Assembly: GCA_965660165.1 (NCBI GenBank)
Contig: CBFHYU010000006.1
Span: forward strand, 1 to 64,000
Length of the DNA stretch: 64,000 nt
Reading direction: 5' to 3'
From: WTJO01 sp965660165
GTDB taxonomy: Bacteria; Pseudomonadota; Alphaproteobacteria; Puniceispirillales; Puniceispirillaceae
Under the pieces are notes generated by a model that did not search any database, had not been told where the DNA came from, and saw only the letters and a program-made list of their open reading frames with translations. How positions within the stretch are numbered: position 1 is the first letter of the stretch; the number at the start of each line of letters is the position of its first letter. Shown one piece after another: positions 51,504 to 60,311 of this stretch. The translations under genes were made by a program, and so were the position numbers.

Positions 51504-52487
51504 CTATAGCTTTCCCTTTTGATGCAACTCGGAAAAGGCGTTAAAGGTAGCGGTAATGCCGTCTTTAACTGAAATGGCCGGATATTCAGGTAGCTGAAAG
51601 CGCACAGGGGCTTCATCTAGGTCAGGCGGAAAGGGAAATGGCTGTCCTTCGCACCGAATATCTGCATTAGGCGCAAGGGATGAGATAATATCAATCCCTG
51701 TCTCAATAGTTTCACATTGTCCATTTAAGTCAAAGACAGGAGCGCCCTCACCATTCTGGCTCACAGCGGCAATAAAGGCAGATGCCGCCTCACCAGCATA
51801 TAGCCAGCTATAATTGCCAGTATAGGGGATGGTAAAGGCCTCGCCTGTCACAGCAGCCTTAATTGCTAGCGTGTTTTTTGAACTAATACCTTGATCCCGC
51901 GCCAGACCATAGACAACATTTGGTCGCAAGCCAACCGAAGGCACTTGCCAGTCTGCCCAATATACAAAAGCAGATTGTTCATTCGCCATTTTATAGACAC
52001 CATAAAGCGTTTCTTTGAATGGCCCGCCAGGGGGAAGGGCAAGTGCGGCAACAGAAGAAGCATAGGCAGTGCGCATGATGCCCATCTCTCGAGCCGTTTG
52101 TAGAATATTGATTGTGCCTTCCACATTTACCCGCGCGCCCAATGCTGGATTTGCCGCACAAAATGGTACCTGCAAGCCTGCCAGATGGATGATTGCTTCA
52201 ATCTGATATGTCTTTGCAAGCTTAAGAATTGCGTCAAAATCTGTTACATCGCAAGCTTCCCACTTGACCTGCTTGGCGGCATCCTCCCCCATCACAAGGG
52301 CTAGCCTGTCAATATTATTTGATAGATCAGTAGCGACTACAGGAATGCCAGACGCGCTGAGTATAGCCACCACCCACGCCCCAATACAGCCGCCTGCCCC
52401 TGTAACAAGCACAGGCCCCTTACACTGGCTTTGCGGCAGGATAAACGGTTTTAATAGCGATTGTTCCACCTGATTTTCCTCATTCAA
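51504..52487 (-). CDS. NAD-dependent epimerase/dehydratase family protein
   Basis: A 327-residue extended SDR. VLVTGAGGCIGAWVVAIL is the glycine loop, IIHLAGLQVPF the next strand, and AYASSVAAL with YGVYKMANE gives the catalytic Ser, Tyr and Lys. PNVVYGLARDQG and the C-terminal SVKDGITATFNAF complete the fold. It modifies a nucleotide sugar or dehydrogenates a free sugar acid. It stands between the demethylase operon and the flagellin-protease gene, convergent with the former. The substrate is unknown. Confidence 0.82.
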   Translation of the reverse strand: MNEENQVEQSLLKPFILPQSQCKGPVLVTGAGGCIGAWVVAILSASGIPVVATDLSNNIDRLALVMGEDAAKQVKWEACDVTDFDAILKLAKTYQIEAIIHLAGLQVPFCAANPALGARVNVEGTINILQTAREMGIMRTAYASSVAALALPPGGPFKETLYGVYKMANEQSAFVYWADWQVPSVGLRPNVVYGLARDQGISSKNTLAIKAAVTGEAFTIPYTGNYSWLYAGEAASAFIAAVSQNGEGAPVFDLNGQCETIETGIDIISSLAPNADIRCEGQPFPFPPDLDEAPVRFQLPEYPAISVKDGITATFNAFSELHQKGKL

Positions 52488-52614
52488 TAACTTATAGGGT
52501 ATAGTCTATGCTCGTAATCTGGCAGACGCAATTACAGCTTTTAGAAAAAAAATGGCATTCTGCCCTACACAAGTAACATTTTCTGTCGTTGGACGCTTCT
52601 GAAGAGGTATGTTT

Positions 52615-55600
52615 ATGACGGCAGTCTATACAACACAGACGGTCAACATGTTGGCAAATGCGCTTGGTGTTAGCAATAACACTGGCAGCAATATAGCTGT
52701 GTCTAAATCAGTCTCAGGTGATAGCACCTCTATAACCTCTTCCATTGCCACTATTCAGGCTGATATGGGTGATGCCGAATTTGCGCACCGTTTGATATTA
52801 AAAGACAGGCTGGAAGGCGGCGCTCATATCATGAGCATGGTGACAATCACCAATGATACATTAGGACAGATTACAGAATATCTGAAACAAACTCAGGATA
52901 ATCTAGGTTTGTTATCCAATGTTATAGCCGATAGTGACGAATATAATTCTGTGCTTGCCGCTATTGATGAGATTGAGCTGGAAATGTCATCCTATCTTGG
53001 TAGCTTGTTTCATAAGGGCACGCTTGATTTTGAGCTGAATTCGGGCGATCCAACTGCCGCCCCTTCATTTTTGGATTTTATAAATCTGTATGAAGACCCT
53101 AGTAATCCAGCCACACTGAAAGGCCAGATAGCTGCCCTTGAAGTTGATATGGTAACGCTATCACATGCAACCCATCATCCGGACTCTTGCCCACATTGCT
53201 CTGCCCAAGCTGTACAGCAACCTGCCAGCACAGACATGCTGTCCCCCTTAGAAGCAACTGTGTCAAACTCAAGCTCGGCAGGCGGCGTTGGCTATAATTC
53301 TAATTCTGCCGCAACCACAGCAGACCCAAATTATGAAGAAATTAACACGCTTTTACTATCTACTAATTGGGATGTTGGGGCGGGTGAATTATTATCTTAT
53401 TCATACTTTACTCTTAACAATGATGGCACTAACGGATATCCCAGTACATCAGCATATAACGTGAGCGGTGTTGATATAGATACGCTTACCGAGAGCAATG
53501 TTGATGATGCGACAGCTGATCCAAATCGCGACACCAATAACTCAACATACCTAAATCAGGCCTTTGGATTGTGGGACGACATTGTAGACTTCAATTTTGA
53601 AGAAATAACCGAAGCATCAACTAACGGAAGTTTAGATGTTGGTGAGATGCGAGTTGCATTTACAGACCGTTCTTCTAGCGCGGCAGCCTTTGCCATCCAG
53701 CCAGGAAATGGCGTGCCTAATGGGGATGTTTGGTTTGAAGCAGAAGATAATACAAGTTTTAATCCCTCATTTGATTTCACTCAATTTGGACAGGATAGTG
53801 ACGATGACGGTATAGCCGATTTAACAGCTGTAGTTTCACGGGCTGGTCTAGGCGATTCAGGATATAGCTTCAGGTCAGCCATGCATGAAATAGGCCATGC
53901 AATAGGCCTAAGCCATCCCTTTGACAATAGCAGTTTTACGGGAAGCACCTTGCCAACATCAAAGGACTTAATGCGAAACACCATTATGTCTTATACCAAT
54001 CTAGACAGAAATTCTTATATTTCCTTTTCAACACTAGATTCAGGACAGGCAACGTTAAACACTTGGGACTATCAGGATTACAGTTCTATCGATATGACTG
54101 GCGCATCCTACACCTCATATGGTGAGCGAAGAATATATGCCTCTACACCAATGGTTTATGATGTTGAAGCCGCTCAATATATGTATGCAGAAGAGCAGAC
54201 ATCTGGTCAAGGAAGAGATGGCAATAATGCTTACGCCTATGATGATAAGGTAATGGTCATCCAGACAATTGTTGACAGTGGCGGCACAGACACAATTGAT
54301 GCCAGCAGGGTAACGCGTGATAGCATCATAAATCTTACCCCAGGCAGTTTTTCTTCAATCGGGATTTATAGTCGAGCTGACCAGCTTGCTGATATTGAAG
54401 CTCAGACTAACGCTTCAGTAAGATCAAATGTCTCTACATTTATGAGCACACTTGATGGCAATGCCGCAACAGGCGATGCCATTTATACTGGCGAAGACAA
54501 TGTTGCTATTTCGACAAAAACCTATATTGAAAATGCTACAGGCGGTTCAGGTGATGATACCATCACAGGCAACCATCTGAACAACACCATCATAGGCGGG
54601 GCGGGCAATGATACAATCGACGGTGGTGATGGCGATGGGGACATTGCCTATTTCTCTGGCAAGCAGTCAGACTATACCATCACTGGCTCGGGAACCAGCT
54701 GGACAGTTACCGACAACAACACAGCAGATGGCGATGATGGCACCGATACGCTGACAAACATCGAATTTTTATCTTTTGGTACAAGCGCAGCGTCATCTGC
54801 TCAAGTTCTAGCAGACGATGATTTTGAGTTAACTTTCAATACTGATCTAAGCGGTGAAAGTGCATCTGACTTGCAATTTTATCTGCACAACAAAAATTGG
54901 GATAATAAAACAGCTCCTTCTACAAGCGATGCAGTTCAAGTTCAAATAGGCGCTGGTTCAGGAATAACAGATTTCTCTGGGCTAACAAAAAGCCAAGTTT
55001 TGACATATCTACAACAGGATATAAATGCAGCACTCACTGGAGGCACGAAGCCTTCTGGAGACATAGAAATAGATGCAAATAGCCCTTTACGATTCACAAC
55101 TAACGGGACTGGAACCAATCAAACGATTTCTATTTGGGGATTAAGCACAGTTTTACAAAATTTCTTTGGCTTTAACCAAGCTGACCTCAGACAGAGTGCT
55201 TTTGATGGAAACATATCTGGTGTAGGGACTTCTGGATCGGGCGATAATAGAATTTATGTAGATCCAAATTCACCACTAGTTACATATTATGTACCAACCA
55301 ATCTTATTGCTGAAAACGCCGTCCCCTCTGGCGGCTACACTATTTCTGCAAGTTCTGTATCTGGCTATGGAACCAGCGGCGGCGGCGTTGATGGCGGCGG
55401 CGATACAGGTGATTATCTTGCGATAACGGTAGATAGCATTAACCGCGTCTTCGCGCCTAAGAAAAATATTGGGATGATCAACATTAGCACAGCAGAAGGC
55501 GCCTTTGAGGCGATAGAGATGCTGGATGTTGCGATACAGCAAATATCAGCTGAAACAGCCAAGCTTGGCGCTATCCAAAACAGGCTAACCACAGCTATCA

Positions 55601-55773
55601 GCAATTTACGCACACAGGCAATTCAGACTGAAACCTCTAAATCCCGCATTGTTGATACTGATTTCACTGTTGAATTAACAAAGCTGGTGAAAAAACAGAT
55701 TTTAAGTCAGGCGGCAAGCCAAATTCTGAACCAGTCAAATTCATCAAAACAGAACGTGCTTGGCCTGTTATAA
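52615..55773 (+). CDS. Flagellin with an inserted serralysin-type metalloprotease and RTX repeats
   Basis: A chimera of 1052 residues from the ATG at 52615 (AGAGG ahead; residue numbers here count from the ATG at 52609). Residues 1-145 are helical and flagellin-like (heptad-rich TLGQITEYLKQTQDNLGLL, ending EMSSYLGSLFHKGTLDFE like the end of a flagellin D1). About 240-590 is a complete M10 serralysin domain: HEIGHAIGLSHP with His426, Glu427, His430 and His436, Met-turn IMSY (Met460, Tyr462), and the M10_C block DSGGTDTIDASR / INLTPGSFSSIG. RTX repeats lie near 644-675. Residues 945-1054 are a flagellin C terminus (LGAIQNRLTTAISNLR, DTDFTVELTKLVKKQIL, LGLL). Export by the flagellar route and assembly into protease-bearing filaments are inferred. 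No other flagellar gene adjoins it. Confidence 0.88.
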   Translation: MTAVYTTQTVNMLANALGVSNNTGSNIAVSKSVSGDSTSITSSIATIQADMGDAEFAHRLILKDRLEGGAHIMSMVTITNDTLGQITEYLKQTQDNLGLLSNVIADSDEYNSVLAAIDEIELEMSSYLGSLFHKGTLDFELNSGDPTAAPSFLDFINLYEDPSNPATLKGQIAALEVDMVTLSHATHHPDSCPHCSAQAVQQPASTDMLSPLEATVSNSSSAGGVGYNSNSAATTADPNYEEINTLLLSTNWDVGAGELLSYSYFTLNNDGTNGYPSTSAYNVSGVDIDTLTESNVDDATADPNRDTNNSTYLNQAFGLWDDIVDFNFEEITEASTNGSLDVGEMRVAFTDRSSSAAAFAIQPGNGVPNGDVWFEAEDNTSFNPSFDFTQFGQDSDDDGIADLTAVVSRAGLGDSGYSFRSAMHEIGHAIGLSHPFDNSSFTGSTLPTSKDLMRNTIMSYTNLDRNSYISFSTLDSGQATLNTWDYQDYSSIDMTGASYTSYGERRIYASTPMVYDVEAAQYMYAEEQTSGQGRDGNNAYAYDDKVMVIQTIVDSGGTDTIDASRVTRDSIINLTPGSFSSIGIYSRADQLADIEAQTNASVRSNVSTFMSTLDGNAATGDAIYTGEDNVAISTKTYIENATGGSGDDTITGNHLNNTIIGGAGNDTIDGGDGDGDIAYFSGKQSDYTITGSGTSWTVTDNNTADGDDGTDTLTNIEFLSFGTSAASSAQVLADDDFELTFNTDLSGESASDLQFYLHNKNWDNKTAPSTSDAVQVQIGAGSGITDFSGLTKSQVLTYLQQDINAALTGGTKPSGDIEIDANSPLRFTTNGTGTNQTISIWGLSTVLQNFFGFNQADLRQSAFDGNISGVGTSGSGDNRIYVDPNSPLVTYYVPTNLIAENAVPSGGYTISASSVSGYGTSGGGVDGGGDTGDYLAITVDSINRVFAPKKNIGMINISTAEGAFEAIEMLDVAIQQISAETAKLGAIQNRLTTAISNLRTQAIQTETSKSRIVDTDFTVELTKLVKKQILSQAASQILNQSNSSKQNVLGLL

Positions 55774-55789
55774 GGTCGCAGTTTACTTC

Positions 55790-57229
55790 CTAGTCGCGCG
55801 AATAGATATCTTCATATCTGATAATATCATCTTCACCTAGATATGCCCCTGTCTGCACTTCAATCAGCACCATTGGCAATTTACCAGGATTTTCCATACG
55901 ATGCACAGACCCGACAGGGATATACACAGATTCGCCCTCTGTCACTAACGAGATATTATCATCAATAGTAACTTTTGCGGTACCTTCAACGACAATCCAA
56001 TGTTCTGAACGATGGTGATGGCTTTGCAGGCTAAGTGCCGCGCCTGGATGCACAAGAATCCGTTTCACTTGAAACCTTCCTTGAATAACCAGTGTTTCAA
56101 ACCAGCCCCATGGCCTATGGTCTTTGGGGAAAATCTCGGCTTGCGAAAGCTGTTTATCTTTCAGCACTGAGACAATTTGTTTAACATCCTGCGTGCGCCC
56201 CTTATCAGCCACAAGCACCGCATCAGCCATCGCAATAGCGATGATATTTTCCAGCCCAAGTCCAACCAGCTGCTGCCCATTACCTTCTGAGCGCAATAAT
56301 GCATTTTTACAGTCAATCGCAATCGCATTTTGTGAGCATACAACGCCATCATCATCTGGATGTTGTTCTGCCCACACAGCATCCCATCCGCCAAGGTCAG
56401 ACCAGCCTGCTGAGAACGGAATAGCTACTAGATTATCTGCCTTCTCCATAATGGCATAATCTATCGACACATCTTCGCAATCTGACCAGCTTTCAGGTGC
56501 AAGTCTAAAAAAGCCAAGATCAGGTTTTCCCTGATCTAGCGCCTCTGTTACTGGCGCAATCAAATTATCTGCATATTTTGAAAAGGCGGCAATCATATCG
56601 CCTGCCTTAAACATAAAAATCCCTGAATTCCATAGATAATTTCCAGCCGCAAGCATCTTTTTAGCAACATTGCTATCTGGCTTTTCAACAAACCGCTTTA
56701 CAGCCATCGCCTGAGTGCCAGCCACTGCTTCAAGCTCAAGATAGCCATAGCCAGTTTCTGGTCTGTCAGGTGAAATGCCGAACGTAACAATCTTGCCAGA
56801 TGTTACAGCCTCTAACCCTGCTGTAACGACCTTATGAAATTCATCTATGTCTGATATCACATGATCTGAGGGTGCAACCAGCAAGATAGCGTCAGGGTTC
56901 TGTTTTGCTGCAAACAGGCTTGCCGCCAGAATTGCTGGGGCTGTATTTTTGCCTGAAGGTTCAATCAGAATAGCGCCAGGATCAATACCAACTGCCTGAA
57001 GCTGTTCCCCCACAATGAATCTGTAATCTGCATTAGTAAGTGTCATTGGTGAGGCGAATGTCAGCCTATCACTAGTGCATAGCCGTAATGCACTTTGCTG
57101 AAACAATGTCTGCTCGCCCACTACGTTTGAGAACTGTTTGGGAAATGATTTTCTGGATAATGGCCATAATCTTGTACCAGACCCCCCTGCAAGCAAAACG
57201 GGCAAAATCTGATCTCTATTGCGTGTCAT
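55790..57229 (-). CDS. manC: Mannose-1-phosphate guanylyltransferase / mannose-6-phosphate isomerase
   Basis: A 479-residue bifunctional enzyme of the ManC/AlgA/CpsB type. PVLLAGGSGTRLWPLSRKSFPKQF carries the nucleotidyltransferase signature; APSDHVISD and FVEKPDSNVAKK follow, and residues from about 370 form the cupin isomerase part (RPWGWFETLVIQG, GAALSLQSHHHRSEHWIVVEG). It makes GDP-mannose for polysaccharide or glycan synthesis. The ATG at 57229 with AGGA before it is preferred over one seven codons upstream. It converges with the flagellin-protease gene, leaving 16 bases. Confidence 0.95.
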   Translation of the reverse strand: MTRNRDQILPVLLAGGSGTRLWPLSRKSFPKQFSNVVGEQTLFQQSALRLCTSDRLTFASPMTLTNADYRFIVGEQLQAVGIDPGAILIEPSGKNTAPAILAASLFAAKQNPDAILLVAPSDHVISDIDEFHKVVTAGLEAVTSGKIVTFGISPDRPETGYGYLELEAVAGTQAMAVKRFVEKPDSNVAKKMLAAGNYLWNSGIFMFKAGDMIAAFSKYADNLIAPVTEALDQGKPDLGFFRLAPESWSDCEDVSIDYAIMEKADNLVAIPFSAGWSDLGGWDAVWAEQHPDDDGVVCSQNAIAIDCKNALLRSEGNGQQLVGLGLENIIAIAMADAVLVADKGRTQDVKQIVSVLKDKQLSQAEIFPKDHRPWGWFETLVIQGRFQVKRILVHPGAALSLQSHHHRSEHWIVVEGTAKVTIDDNISLVTEGESVYIPVGSVHRMENPGKLPMVLIEVQTGAYLGEDDIIRYEDIYSRD

Positions 57230-57319
57230 TCTACAATTCCTGTTACACAAATCAGCTGTTGCAACGAAAGCAGGCTTTCACCTAAACTACCATAAATTTA
57301 TTTGCAATAAAGGGATAAC

Positions 57320-58120
57320 ATGAAACGCTTATTGATAACAGGTGCAAATCGTGGTCTTGGAGCGGTTTGCCGCGAACGCCTGTCACATCTAGCTGAAACT
57401 ATTCGCATTTCGGCACGTAAGCCGCTTGACCCTATCCAGCCACATGAAGAAGTTGTTCTTGGTGATTTAAGCGATAAAGACGCTGTTGAAGAAATGGTTA
57501 AGGGCTGTGACGGGGTTGTGCATATGGGCGGCCAGTCAGTTGAGGCTGATTGGGAAACCATCCGCGCATCCAATATTGACGGCATGTATAATCTATATGA
57601 AGCTGCTAGAAAACATGGCCAACCAAGAATAATTTTTGCTAGCTCAAACCATGCTATCGGCTTTTACAAACAATCTGAGCGTATTGATGCCAATGTGCCT
57701 ACACGTCCAGATAGCCTCTATGGTGTGTCAAAAGTATTTGGCGAGGCATTAGCACGCATGTATTTTGATAAATTCGGCATTGAGACAGCAACTATTCGCA
57801 TTGGCTCATGCTTCCCTGAACCCATCGATCATCGGATGCTGTCAACTTGGATGAGCTATGATGATTTTGTTAGGCTGATAGAACGAATTTTCATAACGCC
57901 TCGTCTTGGTTGTCCTATCATTTATGGTGCATCTGCTAATCAGGCTACATGGTGGGATAATCGCGAAACAGCCTATCTTGGCTGGCAACCACAAGATAGC
58001 TCAGAGATATTCAGAGAGGGGCTAGATGCCCGCATGCAACCGCCGCCAGCAGATGACCCAAGATCGCTCTATCAGGGCGGTACATTCACGGCTGATGGGA
58101 TTCATCACAAAGATGAATGA
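57320..58120 (+). CDS. udh: Uronate dehydrogenase
   Basis: A 266-residue SDR that follows the Agrobacterium uronate dehydrogenase pattern throughout: MKRLLITGANRGLGAVCRER, DGVVHMGGQSVEADWE, RIIFASSNHAIGFY, DSLYGVSKVFGEALARMYFD (Tyr134, Lys138), TIRIGSCFPEPIDHRMLSTW, GCPIIYGASANQATWWDN and YLGWQPQDSSEIFR. It oxidises galacturonate or glucuronate to the aldarolactone with NAD+. A lactonase (21027) and downstream sugar-acid enzymes are elsewhere in the window. AAAGGGA lies a few bases before the ATG. Confidence 0.92.
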   Translation: MKRLLITGANRGLGAVCRERLSHLAETIRISARKPLDPIQPHEEVVLGDLSDKDAVEEMVKGCDGVVHMGGQSVEADWETIRASNIDGMYNLYEAARKHGQPRIIFASSNHAIGFYKQSERIDANVPTRPDSLYGVSKVFGEALARMYFDKFGIETATIRIGSCFPEPIDHRMLSTWMSYDDFVRLIERIFITPRLGCPIIYGASANQATWWDNRETAYLGWQPQDSSEIFREGLDARMQPPPADDPRSLYQGGTFTADGIHHKDE

Positions 58121-58129
58121 TACAGCATA

Positions 58130-59338
58130 TCAGGTGACTATGCCTGGCGCTCGTTCATAAATCCAAAACAGGCTGATAGCCAAAATAATAAGTGAAACAG
58201 GAACCTGAAACCACCGTCTGAATTGATGTGGATTAAGCTTAAATAAACCCAACACCACCCAAATCGGAAGGATGGTCACAATCTGTCCAACCTCAACCCC
58301 AATATTAAAGCTTATCAGGCCAACAGCAAAGGATGCTTCAGGCAAGCCAAAATCTTGAAGCACGGTGGCAAAGCCTAATCCGTGCAACAGCCCAAACCCA
58401 AATATTATCACAGCTCTTAATCTGCCTACCTTCTGGCCAGAATTATTCTGTGGCCGCTGATTGGGGTTTAACAAATTATCCAGACCAACATAAGCGATAG
58501 ATACAGCAATTAAGGTTTCAACCAGTGGCACTGAAAACGAGATAATCTTCAAGCTGGCAAGCGCCAATGTAACAGTATGTGCAACTGTAAACAGGCTTAT
58601 CTGAAGCAATAAGGGGCGCACTGAAATAGACATTGCCAGCAATGCCAGCACAAACAGCATATGATCTAGCCCAAAGGGGATAATATGGATAATGCCTGAA
58701 TATAGATAATTAGATACAACATCTAAAAATGGTGATGGCGCTCTATTAAACAGGGCAATCGGCTTGCTGGTTCCGCCAGCTACCAGAAATTCTGTATAAT
58801 CTGCGGATTGCTCATCTGCCAACGCCCGTATCACAATACTTCCAAGCCGCTTATCCCAATCCACACGAATTGTCTGAGATGTCTTATCAACCTGAGCAGA
58901 GAGATATAATGTCGTCTCTCTGACCAATGCCAAATTATCCTGAGATTCAACCTTAACATCCTCAAGAAATAGTGTGAGTTCCTGAGTTTCGGAGAATATT
59001 CTTAGCAATGACTGCAAGTCTGGCCATTTTTTGCGGATGAGCGCTGATATATCACCAGATGGAAGCGCCCGTATAGTGTCATAACCAGATGCATTAGCGC
59101 TTTCATCTGTATCTGAAATGGCTGATAAATCAATATCTGCAAGAAAGGCTTCGGCGATAAAATGCAGCTCGACCAAAATATGATTATCATCACTCTGACT
59201 AGCTGAAATATCCATCACGGCTGGCCGCAATTCATGCGCAGTTACTGCCGTGATGCCCGCAATGACGTTAAATATCAAGGCAACTATGCATCTAGCAAAC
59301 CAGCGTTTTTCGGATAATATAGAGGGGATAGGTTTCAT
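58130..59338 (-). CDS. HupE/UreJ-family membrane protein, probable metal permease
   Basis: A 402-residue protein with an N-terminal signal/anchor (RCIVALIFNVIAGITAV, then TAHELRPAV), a periplasmic domain of about 150 residues and a C-terminal part with roughly six helices. The HupE-type core is visible as GIIHIIPFGLDHMLFVLALL, SLFTVAHTVTLALASL and FGFGLLHGLGFATVL, with histidines that suit nickel or cobalt handling. It is divergent from the DUF4198 gene with start codons abutting, so the two share a promoter region inside their own 5' ends. Probable Ni2+/Co2+ uptake. Confidence 0.83.
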   Translation of the reverse strand: MKPIPSILSEKRWFARCIVALIFNVIAGITAVTAHELRPAVMDISASQSDDNHILVELHFIAEAFLADIDLSAISDTDESANASGYDTIRALPSGDISALIRKKWPDLQSLLRIFSETQELTLFLEDVKVESQDNLALVRETTLYLSAQVDKTSQTIRVDWDKRLGSIVIRALADEQSADYTEFLVAGGTSKPIALFNRAPSPFLDVVSNYLYSGIIHIIPFGLDHMLFVLALLAMSISVRPLLLQISLFTVAHTVTLALASLKIISFSVPLVETLIAVSIAYVGLDNLLNPNQRPQNNSGQKVGRLRAVIIFGFGLLHGLGFATVLQDFGLPEASFAVGLISFNIGVEVGQIVTILPIWVVLGLFKLNPHQFRRWFQVPVSLIILAISLFWIYERAPGIVT

Positions 59339-59389
59339 ATGCTGTATTCTGAGTATCTTTCAAACTTAATCATAAAAGGAAAATATGCG

Positions 59390-60265
59390 ATGGCTAGCAA
59401 AATTACCAGCAAAATTGATAGACTTCCCCGCTCTTGCCTTTCGTTATCACGCATTAGCATGATGGCTGTTGGTATCAGCTTTTTTGCCACCGCTAGCTGT
59501 AATGCACATGAATTATGGATAGAGCCTCAAAACACAAAAATTGAGGCTGGAGAGCAGGTAATAACAGATATTATTGTAGGCCAGAATTTCATAGGAAATG
59601 CACAAATCTATCTGCCATCACGCACAGAATTGCTGGCAATCTCGCAAAAAAATAGTACTGCCGAATTAAGCCCCCGTCCTGGAAGCAGGCCTGCCATACG
59701 CTTTGTGCCTGAACAAGATGGTCATCTAATGATATATTTTCAGTCAGCAGATGAATATGTGACCTATCAGAATTTTGATAAATTTGCCGCTTTCATAACC
59801 GAAAAACATGCCCCTGAATTAGCGGCATTGCATCGTAAAAGAGGCCTTCCAGACATAGATTTTAAGGAAAGATACAAGCGCTTTGCCAAATCAAGCATGT
59901 TCATAGGCGCGCCGATAGCGCCAATTCTGGATAATGACACTCAGATGGCGCTTGAATTTATTTTACTTGAAATACAGCCAGCAGATGACGGCCAGCAGCA
60001 GATGCGTTTCAAGCTTACCTATCAAAATGATGCTGTGCCAAATGCGCCTATCAGCCTGTTTATCAGAGACCAAAATTCAGACGCTGAAAAACAACAGATG
60101 CGCACAGATAATCTTGGCGAGGTAACAATTACTACGCACCCAGCCTATGCCTATTTGCTTGATTATGTGGTTATTCGCGAACTTGACCCAGCCAGCGATC
60201 CTGCTGGTGCAGTATGGGAATCATTATGGGCGTCTTTTAGTGTTGGTAGCATTACCAGCCCATAA
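59390..60265 (+). CDS. DUF4198-family periplasmic protein
   Basis: A 291-residue exported protein. The signal peptide ends near SFFATASCNA, before HELWIEPQNTKIEAGEQV, the usual DUF4198 (COG5266-like) start with the N-terminal His-Glu. QIYLPSRTELLAI, VPEQDGHLMIYFQS and a C-terminal beta-domain follow. Members are linked with periplasmic nickel or cobalt delivery, and the divergent HupE gene supports this. AAGGA precedes the ATG at 59390; the earlier ATG at 59339 would add 17 residues before the signal peptide. Its stop lies inside the U-tract of the TRAP operon terminator. Confidence 0.8.
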   Translation: MASKITSKIDRLPRSCLSLSRISMMAVGISFFATASCNAHELWIEPQNTKIEAGEQVITDIIVGQNFIGNAQIYLPSRTELLAISQKNSTAELSPRPGSRPAIRFVPEQDGHLMIYFQSADEYVTYQNFDKFAAFITEKHAPELAALHRKRGLPDIDFKERYKRFAKSSMFIGAPIAPILDNDTQMALEFILLEIQPADDGQQQMRFKLTYQNDAVPNAPISLFIRDQNSDAEKQQMRTDNLGEVTITTHPAYAYLLDYVVIRELDPASDPAGAVWESLWASFSVGSITSP

Positions 60266-60297
60266 AAAACCGCGCCTCAGTTTTTCTAAGGCGCGGC
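60264..60297 (-). terminator. Rho-independent terminator of the TRAP operon
   Basis: On the minus strand CCGCGCCT and AGGCGCGG (60296-60289 and 60277-60270) form a perfect eight-pair stem around an 11-base loop, followed by TTTTTT. It ends the TRAP permease operon whose last stop is at 60312. The T-run coincides with the stop codon of the convergent DUF4198 gene. Confidence 0.9.
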
Positions 60298-60311
60298 TAA
60301 GATTTGTCATA

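Noticed and set aside
52500..52608. Sigma-28 or sigma-54 promoter ahead of the flagellin-protease gene
   Set aside because: TGGCAGACGCAATTACA looks a little like a sigma-54 site, but the GG-N10-GC spacing is wrong; no GCCGATAA-type sigma-28 box was found.
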